A DNA stretch of 64,000 bases from Saprospiraceae bacterium (GTDB taxonomy: Bacteria; Bacteroidota; Bacteroidia; Chitinophagales; Saprospiraceae). Both the position numbers and the translations under genes were made by a program. The notes beneath the pieces were generated by a model. It ran no database searches, had not been told where the DNA came from, and saw only the letters and a program-made list of their open reading frames with translations. Of the stretch, positions 8,817-17,135 are shown piece by piece. The first letter of the stretch is position 1; each line of letters opens with the position of its first letter. The DNA is taken from assembly GCA_041392805.1 (NCBI GenBank), contig JAWKLJ010000001.1, positions 4,030,001-4,094,000 on the forward strand, given 5' to 3'.

Positions 8817-8881
8817 ATTAACGCAACAACAGCTAAATGAAACAAGCATTGCACTTTTTACTTAGTCATTATTGCGTTAAT
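8817..8881 (-). other. attC-like hairpin upstream of the ADP-ribosylglycohydrolase gene
   Basis: On the minus strand ATTAACGCAA (8881-8872) pairs perfectly with TTGCGTTAAT (8826-8817). Inside this, TAATGACTAA pairs with TTAGCTGTTG with one mismatch, allowing wobble. The apical region is about 25 nt. The two consecutive paired boxes and the GTTAA core resemble the R and L boxes of attC sites. The cassette gene starts about 40 nt downstream on the minus strand. Confidence 0.45.
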
Positions 8882-8939
8882 ATCCGTATTCTTTCAAATC
8901 TAACTAATAATTTGGGGTATTCAAAAAGAAAATGCGCTA

Positions 8940-9350
8940 CTATTTAGGGCGTCCTCAAAAAGTCAGCCACAATTGAGCGTCACGGGCCTGAGCATCCAGG
9001 GTTCCCATTGATTTACCCAGCGCGGTAATCTTGGCGTTATCATGATTTTAATTTGACAGTTTGCTACGTGCTTGTATAAACCATAATGTTTTCCTGGATA
9101 TATTGAACCTCATCCGAAATACCTTTAATATGCTTGACCAATAAGGCTCCAACTACAATACGAAGGTCTATACTGGAACGCCCCTGATCTTTGCTCATAC
9201 TTGAAGAAAACGCTTTGGCCATATCCTACTTTCGGTAGGCAAGCGATCCCAAGGAACCAGAGCCGCCATTATTGGCATCTAGCTGTTCTCTAAAAGGGCT
9301 ACAAAATAAGGAGAAGCTTCGTTGATTAACGGGGGGATAGTTTATCATCT
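8940..9350 (-). pseudogene. Decayed transposase remnant (IS5/IS1182-like) with an internal deletion
   Basis: The minus-strand translation gives recognisable pieces in more than one frame. An N-terminal segment reads SPFREQLDANN. A segment reading MSKDQGRSSIDLRI...VKHIKGISDE matches the usual N-terminal domain of IS5/IS1182-type transposases. A C-terminal tail reads KSMGTLDAQARDAQLWLTF and then stops at 8955-8957. The catalytic core between them is gone, and stops interrupt the rest. No terminal repeats could be assigned. Confidence 0.6.
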
Positions 9351-9415
9351 AAGTGCATGGATTTTGATTCAAATTACACATTTTCCTTGCATTCAATTCA
9401 TTTTCACTCCTTTTC

Positions 9416-10156
9416 TCACTTCTCAGGTTCAAAAATAAAGTTATTGATATACCCATTGGCTTCCCAAAATCTACCTTCTCCGATCTTTTGATCAATATCT
9501 ATATTGAATTCATTGAGAGGCCTTAGTTTTTTATCCTTAAAAAAGTAACCGCGGTAACCAATATCTAGCAACAACTGAAATACATCAAAAATATTCTTCT
9601 CACCTAGGTGTCTATTTTCACATTCTATCAATATTTTGGGCATACATGCTTTTAATAAATTTATACCTCCCGATAAAACTTGCTCTTCATGCCCTTCAAC
9701 ATCAATCTTTATTAAATTTGGAAGAATCTTAGACTCAAGAAAATACTTATCAAGTGTTGTAATTTCTATTTCTGCTTCATTATATGCCGTTCCATTGTCT
9801 AAATAACCTATTCTTGCGCCTGGAGAATCTCCTTTTTTCGTTTTGGGGATAAAAAAATTAACCTTCCCTTCTTCAAAGGACAAGCCTTTATTTTCTATGA
9901 CGATGTTTTTGTACCCATATGTTTTGGATATATCCTGTAAGTAGTTGTATAGTTGTATTTGTGGCTCAAATGCAAAGACCCTTCCTTTTTTACCAACCTT
10001 TTTTTTTAGCCAGTAAAGGTATCCTCCTTTATGGCTCCCTATGTCTATAGCGATGTCACCTTTGTTAAGTTTCTGTATAATGTAATTAATTTCATTGGGA
10101 TCGATTAAATACCGGAATCGATAAGCTCTATAAACATATTTTATTTTCTTTATCAT
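9416..10156 (-). CDS. FkbM family methyltransferase
   Basis: Predicted SAM-dependent O-methyltransferase of 246 aa. The SAM-binding motif AIDIGSHKGG lies near residues 36-45. It is followed by FAFEPQ and the FkbM signature LIKIDVEGHEEQVLSG near residue 150, then PKILIECE. FkbM enzymes methylate hydroxyls of sugars or small molecules, and many sit in surface-polysaccharide loci. The gene lies 46 bp downstream of an ArnT-like glycosyltransferase on the same strand, so the pair probably forms an operon acting on a surface glycan or glycolipid. The substrate cannot be told from sequence. GC is lower than in the later core genes. Confidence 0.88.
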   Translation of the reverse strand: MIKKIKYVYRAYRFRYLIDPNEINYIIQKLNKGDIAIDIGSHKGGYLYWLKKKVGKKGRVFAFEPQIQLYNYLQDISKTYGYKNIVIENKGLSFEEGKVNFFIPKTKKGDSPGARIGYLDNGTAYNEAEIEITTLDKYFLESKILPNLIKIDVEGHEEQVLSGGINLLKACMPKILIECENRHLGEKNIFDVFQLLLDIGYRGYFFKDKKLRPLNEFNIDIDQKIGEGRFWEANGYINNFIFEPEK

Positions 10157-10202
10157 TTTGCTTTTGATTGTAGTGAAAAATAATACACCATAAAATTAGG
10201 CA

Positions 10203-11795
10203 TTAATCTATCAACAATTGGACGACATCGTAGTGTTTTAGATCGCCGTGTCTGACCTTTACTTCTTTTATTTTGTTGTAGGGCAATTCAGGATAATATC
10301 GAGGATCTATATAATAAAAGGCTTCAGCCGGAAATTCAGTCATTTTACGGTAAATAATCTTGCCGTACGATCGGGTCATATAAAAGGAGGTAGCAGCCTG
10401 ATAAGGCGTGATTCCATAGACAAACAGCGCTTTATTTTTGAAGGCGGTCCCCGTTTCTATGGCGCTAATCCGACAAGCATCTCCATAATCATTCTGGTTT
10501 CTATCGGGTAATACAAACCAATCAAAACCAATGCGAAAAACAACTAGAAAAAGGACTAAAATGGCTAATCGGTGGGTTTTTATTTGCCAGTAGAGGTAAG
10601 TCAAAAAGCATAATCCCCCAGCGATGCTTATTGTTTTTAGATATCGAAATGGAATCCCCAAGGGTCTTTCGATAAAAAAAGGAGCAAAACTACCCACTGC
10701 AATAATACTACATACGACTAGAAATAGCCTGGACAAAAAACGGTACTGCCAGGTATTTTCTTTCTCGTGAATCCTGTGCAAATAAATATAACTGGAAAAA
10801 ATTAAAGGAGCTAACATCAAAAGATACCTAGGGTAAACCTCAGGAGATGTCCAGTACAAGACGATATTGACTATAAAAATCAAGAGATTATAGGTGATAA
10901 ATTCATCTGCTAAGATCAGTTGTTTGATGTCCCTTCTAAAAAAGTAAATGATTAGTAGGGTCCATGGTAAAAAGTGATAGACCATCTCGAAGGGGAACGA
11001 AAGAATATGAAGTATCGTATTCCTCAAACCGTGGTTGGTAATGGTGCGCTTGCTTGATTCTGAAAATAAGGTACGGAAAACCTCTTCCAAATCAGGGTTA
11101 TATATGTAATAGGTTACATAATAGCTGCCAACAATAACCAAAAACAATAAGCCTCCTAAAATATGAGGGAAAGAAAATAGTCTCTTAAATTCCTTTTTAT
11201 AAATAAACCAAGCCACTAAAGTAATCCCTAAAAACACAACAGACGGTAAGCCTTTCAATAAAAAACCAATGGCCGTCAACAAATAAGCTCCAATAAAGAG
11301 GCTATAAAATTTCCTAGCTTTAAACTGATGATAAATAATCATAAAAACGGAGAAAACAACCCAAGAAAAGCAGGTGTCAATGAGTCCCAACATAGAATCC
11401 CAAAACAACATTCGCCCACAAGTGATTAGAAACAGTGCATGGAGAAAAGCGGTTTTAGTATCATATTGCTTACGGAAAAAATAAAAAATAGTACCCCCAT
11501 ATCCCAAAAGACATAAAACAGTAGAAAAGCGAGCAACAAATTCATCAAAACGGCCAAATAGGTTGAAAAATAGCAGTAAAAACCAATTATATAATGGCGG
11601 CTTATTATAATAGAAGTCTCCATGCATAGTCGGAATGATATAATTTCCAGACCATTTCATTTCCATTGCTACAAGAGATCGAATTCCTTCATCATCAATA
11701 AATGCCAAAAGACCAAGGTTTATCAAAAGAGCGGGTAGCAATAGTATAACTGCTATCCAATAAAACCATATTACATTTATAGTCTTTAATTTCAT
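10203..11795 (-). CDS. ArnT/PMT-like integral membrane glycosyltransferase
   Basis: 530 aa with roughly a dozen hydrophobic segments. The N-terminal region carries the GT-C signature: FIDDEGIRS after the first membrane segment, then MHGDFYYNKPPLYNW. These match the catalytic Asp-Glu loop and the following motif of the ArnT/PMT (GT83/GT39) superfamily. Such enzymes transfer a sugar from a polyprenyl-phosphate donor to lipid A, protein or glycan on the periplasmic face of the inner membrane. The C-terminal soluble part is short. The likely operon partner is the FkbM methyltransferase downstream. The true acceptor is unknown, so naming it arnT would overreach. Confidence 0.85.
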   Translation of the reverse strand: MKLKTINVIWFYWIAVILLLPALLINLGLLAFIDDEGIRSLVAMEMKWSGNYIIPTMHGDFYYNKPPLYNWFLLLFFNLFGRFDEFVARFSTVLCLLGYGGTIFYFFRKQYDTKTAFLHALFLITCGRMLFWDSMLGLIDTCFSWVVFSVFMIIYHQFKARKFYSLFIGAYLLTAIGFLLKGLPSVVFLGITLVAWFIYKKEFKRLFSFPHILGGLLFLVIVGSYYVTYYIYNPDLEEVFRTLFSESSKRTITNHGLRNTILHILSFPFEMVYHFLPWTLLIIYFFRRDIKQLILADEFITYNLLIFIVNIVLYWTSPEVYPRYLLMLAPLIFSSYIYLHRIHEKENTWQYRFLSRLFLVVCSIIAVGSFAPFFIERPLGIPFRYLKTISIAGGLCFLTYLYWQIKTHRLAILVLFLVVFRIGFDWFVLPDRNQNDYGDACRISAIETGTAFKNKALFVYGITPYQAATSFYMTRSYGKIIYRKMTEFPAEAFYYIDPRYYPELPYNKIKEVKVRHGDLKHYDVVQLLID

Positions 11796-12136
11796 GCCAG
11801 ATCAGATATTTGGGCACAAAAGTAGCTATTTTTTTGACAGAACCTGCTATAACTGGATTGAGGACTAGCGCCCTGAGTTGAACAGCGGCGACCCTTCTAA
11901 GGCCGGACGAGGCAGCTTGATGAAATAGGACTACCACCGGTAGTTTAAAAGGCGGCATTCGGAAAGGAGAGCGTTCCAAGGTGTAGCGTTTCCGACTTTT
12001 TAACTACCGAAGGTAGTCCCATTTCGTACTTCCGATTATGGCCAAGTTTTGACGAGAGCCCCGAACAGAAATAACATCTCCCGTATCTTTGATCGGGATG
12101 ATATGTTTCCATCGCTCTAAACCGTATCTTTGACCC
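11796..12136. other. Intergenic region with a palindromic dispersed repeat
   Basis: A 341-bp divergent spacer between the ArnT-like gene and the cysteine-cluster gene. It holds one copy of the repeat described at 11887-12040. No convincing gene was seen. Confidence 0.6.
11887..12040. repeat. Dispersed palindromic repeat, copy 1
   Basis: It shares long near-identical stretches with 15715-15850, including CCTTCTAAGG, GGTAGTTTAAAAGGC and a common 3' half running from TCCAAGGTGTAGCG to TTCCGATT. Inside, ACTACC...GGTAGTTTAAAA faces TTTTTAACTACC...GGTAGT, giving a foldable inverted repeat. No ORF. It is probably a MITE-like or REP-type element. Confidence 0.75.
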
Positions 12137-12628
12137 ATGATTCCACCAGATCAGCTCAAACAAAGAGCCAAAGATGAACGCAAGGCCAATAAAAAGTTTT
12201 TCCAACAATTGGCCCAACGGAAACCCAAGCAATTAGACCAAACCGTCACGGAATTGCACGATGCCGTTTTTGAAGAAATGGATTGTTTGACTTGTGCGAA
12301 TTGTTGCAAAACAACCAGTCCCATCTTCACGGATAAAGATATAGACCGTATTGCCCGCCATTTAGGTATGCGTCCCGCTGTCTTCGTTTCTACCTATCTC
12401 CACCTGGATGAAGATGGCGATTACGTACTAAACGTAGCGCCCTGCCCTTTCCTTGGAACCGACAATTATTGCGCCATCTACGAAGCCCGCCCACGCGCCT
12501 GCCGTGAGTATCCTCATACCAATCGCAAAAACTTCCACCAAATATTGGATTTGACCCTAAAGAATACAAGTATCTGTCCGGCAGCCTTTGAAGTGGTAAA
12601 GCGCTTACGAGCGGTAGGATTAAAATAA
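12137..12628 (+). CDS. YkgJ family cysteine cluster protein
   Basis: 163 aa. The cysteine motif CxxCxxCC is at C50, C53, C56 and C57 (CLTCANCC). Further cysteines at C103 (CPFL), C112 (YCAIYEARP) and C122 (ACREYP) complete the pattern of the YkgJ/UPF0153 family, which is thought to bind a metal or Fe-S cluster. The first 45 residues are basic and probably helical. The function of the family is not well established. The gene stands alone, convergent with mtaB 60 bp downstream. Confidence 0.9.
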   Translation: MIPPDQLKQRAKDERKANKKFFQQLAQRKPKQLDQTVTELHDAVFEEMDCLTCANCCKTTSPIFTDKDIDRIARHLGMRPAVFVSTYLHLDEDGDYVLNVAPCPFLGTDNYCAIYEARPRACREYPHTNRKNFHQILDLTLKNTSICPAAFEVVKRLRAVGLK

Positions 12629-12688
12629 AACACCTCAAGGTCTACCAACTGTGGACGATCAACTGCCCAAGCGAGTCCCCGTGCATAC

Positions 12689-14011
12689 TCACACCATCAC
12701 CAGGCCATTCTCATTGATCTCCTGTAGCTCCGCCATTCTGGTTTGATTGAGCAGGTCTACTTGAAGGGGCGTTTCTACTTTTACATAGTTATCGGTAAAG
12801 CCAGACATCATCCCCGGCGTTTTACTTCTTTCAAACAGAATAGGCCTGGTTTGCCCAAGGTGCTCTTCGTAGAAGTAGCGGCGTTTTTTCTCACTAAGTA
12901 TATGGAGCATCTGGTTGCGGCGGCGGCGTTCCTCCACGGGGACTGGCTCCGACATGTCGTAAGCAGGCGTATTAGGTCTTTCGGAATACGTAAAAACGTG
13001 TAGATAAGATATAGGCAATTCGTTGATAAAACGATAAGTCTCTAAGAAGTCTTCCTCCGTCTCTCCCGGAAATCCAACGATGACATCCACACCAATACAG
13101 CAATGAGGCATTAAGGCCTTGATTTTGGCAACACGACCGGCATACAATTCCCGGTTATAGCGGCGCCGCATCATTTTCAGTTGTTTGTTATTGCCAGACT
13201 GTAGAGGCATATGGAAATGATGTGCAAATCGCTTGGATTGGGCGACAAATTCGATGATTTCGTCCGTGCAGAGATTGGGCTCTATGGAAGATATCCGGAA
13301 TCTCTCGATGCCATCTACCTTATCTAGTTCCTTGATCAGGTCGATAAACATCGCCTCCTTTTTAGGCCTTTCCCCCTCAATCACAGCCGTGCCATTGCCA
13401 AAGTCTCCGATATTTACGCCCGTCAGGACAATTTCCTTGACGCCCATCGCCGCAATTTTTTGCGCGTTGGTCACCACATTTTCAACCGTATCACTTCGGC
13501 TATTGCCCCTGGCCAGGGGAATGGTACAAAAAGTACATTTATAGTCACAACCGTCCTGTACTTTCAGGAAAGAACGGGTACGATCACCAAAGGAAAAGGC
13601 ATTGACAAAATCTTTAGCTTCCTTCACTTCTCCCGCCTGTACCATGCCTTTGTCGGTCGACTTAGCCAGGTCATCGATATAGTCTAAAATGCGAAACTTC
13701 TCAGCTGCTCCTAAGACGAGATCGACGCCTTCAATATTGGCAATTTCTTCAGGCTTGAGCTGTGCATAACATCCAATGACCGTTACAAAAGCCTGTGGAT
13801 TCTTTCGAAGTGCCCGTCGCACGATCTGCCGGCATTTGCGATCGGCAAAATCGGTTACAGAACAAGTATTTATCACATAGATATCTGCCCCTTTATCAAA
13901 TGGATGTTCCCGATAACCTGCATCTTCAAACAATCGACCGATGGCGGAAGTCTCGGAATAATTAAGCTTACAGCCTAAAGTATAAAATGCAACAGATTTT
14001 GGCGTGGCCAT
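12689..14011 (-). CDS. mtaB: tRNA (N6-threonylcarbamoyladenosine(37)-C2)-methylthiotransferase MtaB
   Basis: Radical-SAM enzyme that adds a methylthio group to t6A37 of tRNAs reading ANN codons. From the ATG at 14011 (440 aa) the order is an N-terminal MTTase domain with TLGCKLNYSE, NTCSVT and IGCYAQ carrying the three cluster cysteines, a radical-SAM core with CDYKCTFC binding the second 4Fe-4S cluster, then a C-terminal TRAM-like region. The pattern TLGCKLNYSE is typical of MtaB rather than MiaB or RimO. An upstream in-frame extension to 14152 is unlikely, because it has no homology-like content and the chosen ATG directly precedes the conserved start KSVAFYTLGC. Confidence 0.93.
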   Translation of the reverse strand: MATPKSVAFYTLGCKLNYSETSAIGRLFEDAGYREHPFDKGADIYVINTCSVTDFADRKCRQIVRRALRKNPQAFVTVIGCYAQLKPEEIANIEGVDLVLGAAEKFRILDYIDDLAKSTDKGMVQAGEVKEAKDFVNAFSFGDRTRSFLKVQDGCDYKCTFCTIPLARGNSRSDTVENVVTNAQKIAAMGVKEIVLTGVNIGDFGNGTAVIEGERPKKEAMFIDLIKELDKVDGIERFRISSIEPNLCTDEIIEFVAQSKRFAHHFHMPLQSGNNKQLKMMRRRYNRELYAGRVAKIKALMPHCCIGVDVIVGFPGETEEDFLETYRFINELPISYLHVFTYSERPNTPAYDMSEPVPVEERRRRNQMLHILSEKKRRYFYEEHLGQTRPILFERSKTPGMMSGFTDNYVKVETPLQVDLLNQTRMAELQEINENGLVMV

Positions 14012-14172
14012 TTTTTTTATATAAAAGGTGAATCTAACTATCCCTTTTCCCTCCTGCCCCCATGCCCCAACCCTTATGGGAAGCAGGAAGTGCAATGACG
14101 GATAGCCCAAATAGCCTGCAAAGATACACGAGTCCGTCCGAAAATGGAACAAAAATGGACAGAGAACAGATT

Positions 14173-14724
14173 TTATTCAGAAACAGACCCGCGGATATTC
14201 CAATTGACACTTTCTCCCGTCTCTGCATTAAAAGTATCCCAGAAATTATCTGTGAGGTGGAAAATCCAGTCGCCATTAGGTTTTCTCGGACCAGCATCAC
14301 AACCGATGGACTGCCCAGGTTGGTCATGGGTAAGGCCAATACTCAACCAAATATCATCTCCTGTAAGGTCGATGGCTTTAGAAAGAATATGCTCATTCCA
14401 TTCAGGCGTTTTTATGCCGGTTGTGACATTAGCTCTGTACAATTCGGTTCCGGGCGTATCCGCCGTACCTTCTCCATAAACGATAACTTCGACCTTTTGC
14501 GGAACGACGCCCATGAAAAAAGAAATGCTAGTTAGTTGCTTTCCCTGGTATTTTGCCGTTTCGTTGGAGGGGAAAAGTACAGCCGTTTCATGATAACCTG
14601 GGGCCAGGATAGGGCCGGATTGATTAGGCCCATCATAGCTGAGCACAAGGCCACCGTCCTTGTCTTTTTTACATCCTAGTGTGAGCATAAAGGCCAAAGC
14701 GAGAAAAAAAGAAAACTTCTTCAT
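14173..14724 (-). CDS. Predicted lipoprotein of unknown function
   Basis: 183 aa with a lipoprotein signal peptide: a basic start MKKFSF, a hydrophobic core, then LTLGC with the lipidated cysteine at residue 18 followed by KKDKDGG. The mature part is rich in beta-prone segments and ends NWNIRGSVSE. The pattern of a stress on ease of motion (PGYHETAVLF) and later DDIWLSIGLTHDQ resembles jelly-roll-like extracellular domains, but I do not recognise a family. It is monocistronic, upstream of mtaB on the same strand with about 160 bp between them. Confidence 0.75.
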   Translation of the reverse strand: MKKFSFFLALAFMLTLGCKKDKDGGLVLSYDGPNQSGPILAPGYHETAVLFPSNETAKYQGKQLTSISFFMGVVPQKVEVIVYGEGTADTPGTELYRANVTTGIKTPEWNEHILSKAIDLTGDDIWLSIGLTHDQPGQSIGCDAGPRKPNGDWIFHLTDNFWDTFNAETGESVNWNIRGSVSE

Positions 14725-14956
14725 ATGATTGTTTTTGGTTTACCGAATTAGCTACAAATTTAAGGGAGATTTTAGCTAAATGCACGCGTTGGTACTTAAA
14801 GTATTGTTAATGCTGTTGGGCCATTATTTTTCAAATTGTTAAATTGTGAGCCATTTCACGAGGACCCAACCACGCCTGAAAAGCACCCCAAGCCCTTTTT
14901 AGGCCCCCGTTCCATAAAAAATAGCCGTGGGAATGGATTATTATTTTTCTTTTTTA

Positions 14957-14964
14957 TACTTTTG
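14957..14964 (+). promoter_or_regulatory. Putative Bacteroidota promoter -7 element (TACTTTTG)
   Basis: TACTTTTG matches the TAnnTTTG consensus and lies 33 nt before the ATG of the DUF3127 gene. No clear -33 TTTG was found, so support is moderate. Confidence 0.4.
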
Positions 14965-14997
14965 GATATCTAATCATCCAAAGTAAAGATAGAAGAC

Positions 14998-15366
14998 ATG
15001 TCTTTTGAAGTGCTGGGTCGACTACACAAAAAATTTGATACAGAGAATAAAACGGATAGCTTTCAGGCGCGTGAATTCGTTATTGAGGTGGAAAGTGGAA
15101 ATTATCCACAGTTCGTCAAATTTCAATTGGTTCAGGATCGTTGTGCCCTTTTAGATCCGCACGAAGAAGGTAGTACCATAAAGGTCCATTTTGACCTCCG
15201 AGGTCGGGAATGGAATGGTAAATACTTCACCAATTTGAATGCATGGCGGATAGATTTACCAGAACCTGCTTCAGCGACTACGCCGCCACCGGCAGCAGAC
15301 CAAGGTTCTTTCCCCTCCGTTTCAGATGATCCAGGGGAATCCGCAGACGATGATTTGCCATTTTAA
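14998..15366 (+). CDS. DUF3127 domain protein (OB-fold-like)
   Basis: 122 aa. The first 85 residues fit DUF3127, a small Bacteroidota family: a beta-strand start SFEVLGRLHKKFDT, then REFVIEVE, FVKFQLVQDRC, GSTIKVHFDLRGREWNGKYFTNLNAWRID. The last pattern (REWNGK...L.AWRI) is the family hallmark and suggests an OB-fold that may bind nucleic acid. The C-terminal 35 residues are a disordered acidic tail ending DDDLPF, very like the tail of single-stranded DNA-binding proteins that recruit partners. A role near DNA or RNA metabolism is therefore inferred, not shown. Confidence 0.88.
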   Translation: MSFEVLGRLHKKFDTENKTDSFQAREFVIEVESGNYPQFVKFQLVQDRCALLDPHEEGSTIKVHFDLRGREWNGKYFTNLNAWRIDLPEPASATTPPPAADQGSFPSVSDDPGESADDDLPF

Positions 15367-15409
15367 ATTGTTGCATCGTTCAGGTTTTTACTCACATTTA
15401 TAATCCCTC

Positions 15410-15441
15410 CGGCACCATAAGTGCCGATTACTACTCTTTTT
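15410..15441 (+). terminator. Hairpin terminator after the DUF3127 gene
   Basis: CGGCAC-CATAA-GTGCCG is followed within a few bases by CTCTTTTT. It lies 43 nt after the stop codon. Confidence 0.6.
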
Positions 15442-15901
15442 AAAAAAACTAATTCCACAGTTTATTTTGCCAAGCAAAAATCGCTTTGCTGTTTCTTGTA
15501 TTGGCATGCGTCAGACAGCCTGCTCCTGCAAATTAGCAAACCTAATTTACTGGGTTTTATATAAGATTAACCGACATCCCCCCACAGCGCCCGTTCTCTC
15601 TCTGGAGGCGGGCGCTCGTTGTTTCTACCTGGAAAACAACCGTATATTCACCGCTTAATCGCTAACACATACAACAGCTGGCTTGATTTTTGAGTTATAT
15701 AAGTAGTAATTGAAGGCGATCCTTCTAAGGCTGGACGACTACCTCCGGTAGTTTAAAAGGCAGAAAGGGGAATGTTTCTAAGCGCTCCAAGGTGTAGCGT
15801 TTCCGACTTTTTAACTACCGAAGGTAGTCCCATTTCGTCCTTCCGATTTTGTTCAAGCTTAGATGGGTGTCCAATTGGAATGACCCAGTGTTGAAAATCA
15901 A
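15442..15901. other. Gene-free spacer with a second hairpin and a dispersed repeat
   Basis: It contains a GC-rich hairpin AGCGCCCG/CGGGCGCT at 15586-15616 and repeat copy 2 at 15715-15850. A 63-codon open frame at 15467-15658 has no signal, no family resemblance and odd composition, and is not called. Confidence 0.6.
15715..15850. repeat. Dispersed palindromic repeat, copy 2
   Basis: Near-identical in its 3' half to 11887-12040, with the same inner inverted repeat (GGTAGTTTAAAA facing TTTTTAACTACC). The 5' half is shorter by an internal deletion. Confidence 0.75.
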
Positions 15902-15910
15902 ATGTTTACC

Positions 15911-16456
15911 ATGAAATCACGATTTTTTTTGCTACCCTGTTTTTTTCTTTTATTCACCTCCGCAAGCTATGGTCAATACCTGGCGGGCTTGGTGGCTGTC
16001 TGGAATGACAAAATGGATGAATGGGAAATCTTTACCGAGGACGAAGAAGAAGGAGAATTAAAGGTCAAATGGGCGCTGAAAGGAGACTGGACAGAATGGG
16101 ATTATCGATTGGGTAATGAGGTGGGCACCATCAAACAGAAATGGAGGGACAATCCGAATCAATGGGAAATAAGAGGAGATGGGGAGATCGTGACAGCGCA
16201 GACCATGTGGAACAATGATTTCAGAGAATGGCGAATTTCCGATGGCAATCACCAACTAAAGTTGCGCCAAAAGTACAATAATATCATTGATGAATGGACA
16301 GCGGAAAGCCAAGAATTAGGGCTTTTTGAAATGTTTGCTCAATGGGAAGGTGACCCGCGCGAATGGAATATTAGGGATGAACTGGATGAGGGACTCTCTT
16401 TTCCAATGAAGATGGCCTTGGTTTTTATCGTTGTTTATCACAGCATACCCCGCTAA
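15911..16456 (+). CDS. Secreted protein made of tryptophan-rich ~22-residue repeats
   Basis: 181 aa from the ATG at 15911, with a signal peptide ending near SYGQ. The mature protein is almost entirely six imperfect repeats of 22-24 residues with the pattern W-x-(N/D)-D-x-x-x-E-W-x-I. In the numbering that starts at 15902 the tryptophan pairs are W34/W41, W57/W66, W81/W88, W103/W110, Y125/W132 and W148/W155, nearly all spaced by seven. The repeats are acidic and probably form a beta-rich solenoid or propeller-like surface. The C-terminal 15 residues are hydrophobic. I recognise no named family. The next gene starts 5 nt after the stop. Confidence 0.82.
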   Translation: MKSRFFLLPCFFLLFTSASYGQYLAGLVAVWNDKMDEWEIFTEDEEEGELKVKWALKGDWTEWDYRLGNEVGTIKQKWRDNPNQWEIRGDGEIVTAQTMWNNDFREWRISDGNHQLKLRQKYNNIIDEWTAESQELGLFEMFAQWEGDPREWNIRDELDEGLSFPMKMALVFIVVYHSIPR

Positions 16457-16460
16457 CGTC

Positions 16461-16982
16461 ATGACCATAGCTGAAGCCGCATTACTGATTAGAGATGGCG
16501 TAAGGTCGACGGATGGAACCTGGGCTGACCTCGGTGCTGGCACTGGTACCTTTACCCAAGCCTTACAATCTATTCTTTTTAGTGGCAAAGTCTTTGCTGT
16601 GGATAAAAATCCGCATGCCTTATGGCGATTACCGGCTCATGAAAAGGTTTTTTTAGAAATTGTAGAGGCTGATTTTTCGATGCCACTAGATTTACCCCCA
16701 TTAGATGGTATCATTATGGCAAATGCCCTTCACTATTTGAAGGACCCAGCACCTTTCCTCCAGCGTATATTGAAGAATTTAAAGGCGAATGGTCAATTCA
16801 TTTTAGTCGAATATGAAACAAATAAGGCCAACCCACCTTGGATACCTTATCCTATCCCATTTAAATACTTTAAAGAAATAGCGCAAGCAGCCGGCTTCTC
16901 TGAACCCCGAGAAATAGGACGAAGCCCCTCTATTTATGGTCATGAATACCTTTATGCAGCCAGTACACTTAGCCCCGTATAA
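16461..16982 (+). CDS. Class I SAM-dependent methyltransferase
   Basis: About 173 aa from the ATG at 16461. The SAM-binding motif WADLGAGTGTFTQAL is followed by the acidic post-I motif VFAVDKNPHAL, the motif-II region GIIMANALHYLKDP and LVEYETN. This is the compact Methyltransf_11/25-type fold. The substrate is unknown. The second in-frame ATG is preferred because it lies just after the stop of the upstream repeat-protein gene. Starting earlier at 16431 would overlap that gene by 26 bp. The two genes are probably cotranscribed. Confidence 0.86.
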   Translation: MTIAEAALLIRDGVRSTDGTWADLGAGTGTFTQALQSILFSGKVFAVDKNPHALWRLPAHEKVFLEIVEADFSMPLDLPPLDGIIMANALHYLKDPAPFLQRILKNLKANGQFILVEYETNKANPPWIPYPIPFKYFKEIAQAAGFSEPREIGRSPSIYGHEYLYAASTLSPV

Positions 16983-17037
16983 AAAATAATTCCTCTTTGG
17001 CAATTTTTGCGGTCAAGGGAAAGGCTAAACCGACAAT

Positions 17038-17105
17038 AGGAAGGCGGAAGGCGGAAAATTGCGCTCTTGAGCCTTTCCCATTTCCACCTTCCGCCTTCCC
17101 ATTTC
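17038..17105. repeat. Palindromic dispersed repeat, copy 1 of 2
   Basis: GGAAGGCGGAAGGCGGAAA faces TTTCCACCTTCCGCCTTCC around a loop containing ATTGCGCTCTTGAGCC. The loop and arms recur at 53515-53580 (ATTGCGCTCCTGAGCC). It lies between convergent genes and could also act as a terminator. Confidence 0.7.
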
Positions 17106-17135
17106 AAACCAGCGAATGTCAAAAGTCCAGACATG

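Noticed and set aside
14062..14535. 157-codon plus-strand frame overlapping the lipoprotein gene
   Set aside because: Antisense to a gene with a lipoprotein signal peptide. No motifs or plausible start context.
15467..15658. 63-codon plus-strand frame in the spacer after the DUF3127 gene
   Set aside because: No signal, no family resemblance, and it spans a terminator-like hairpin.
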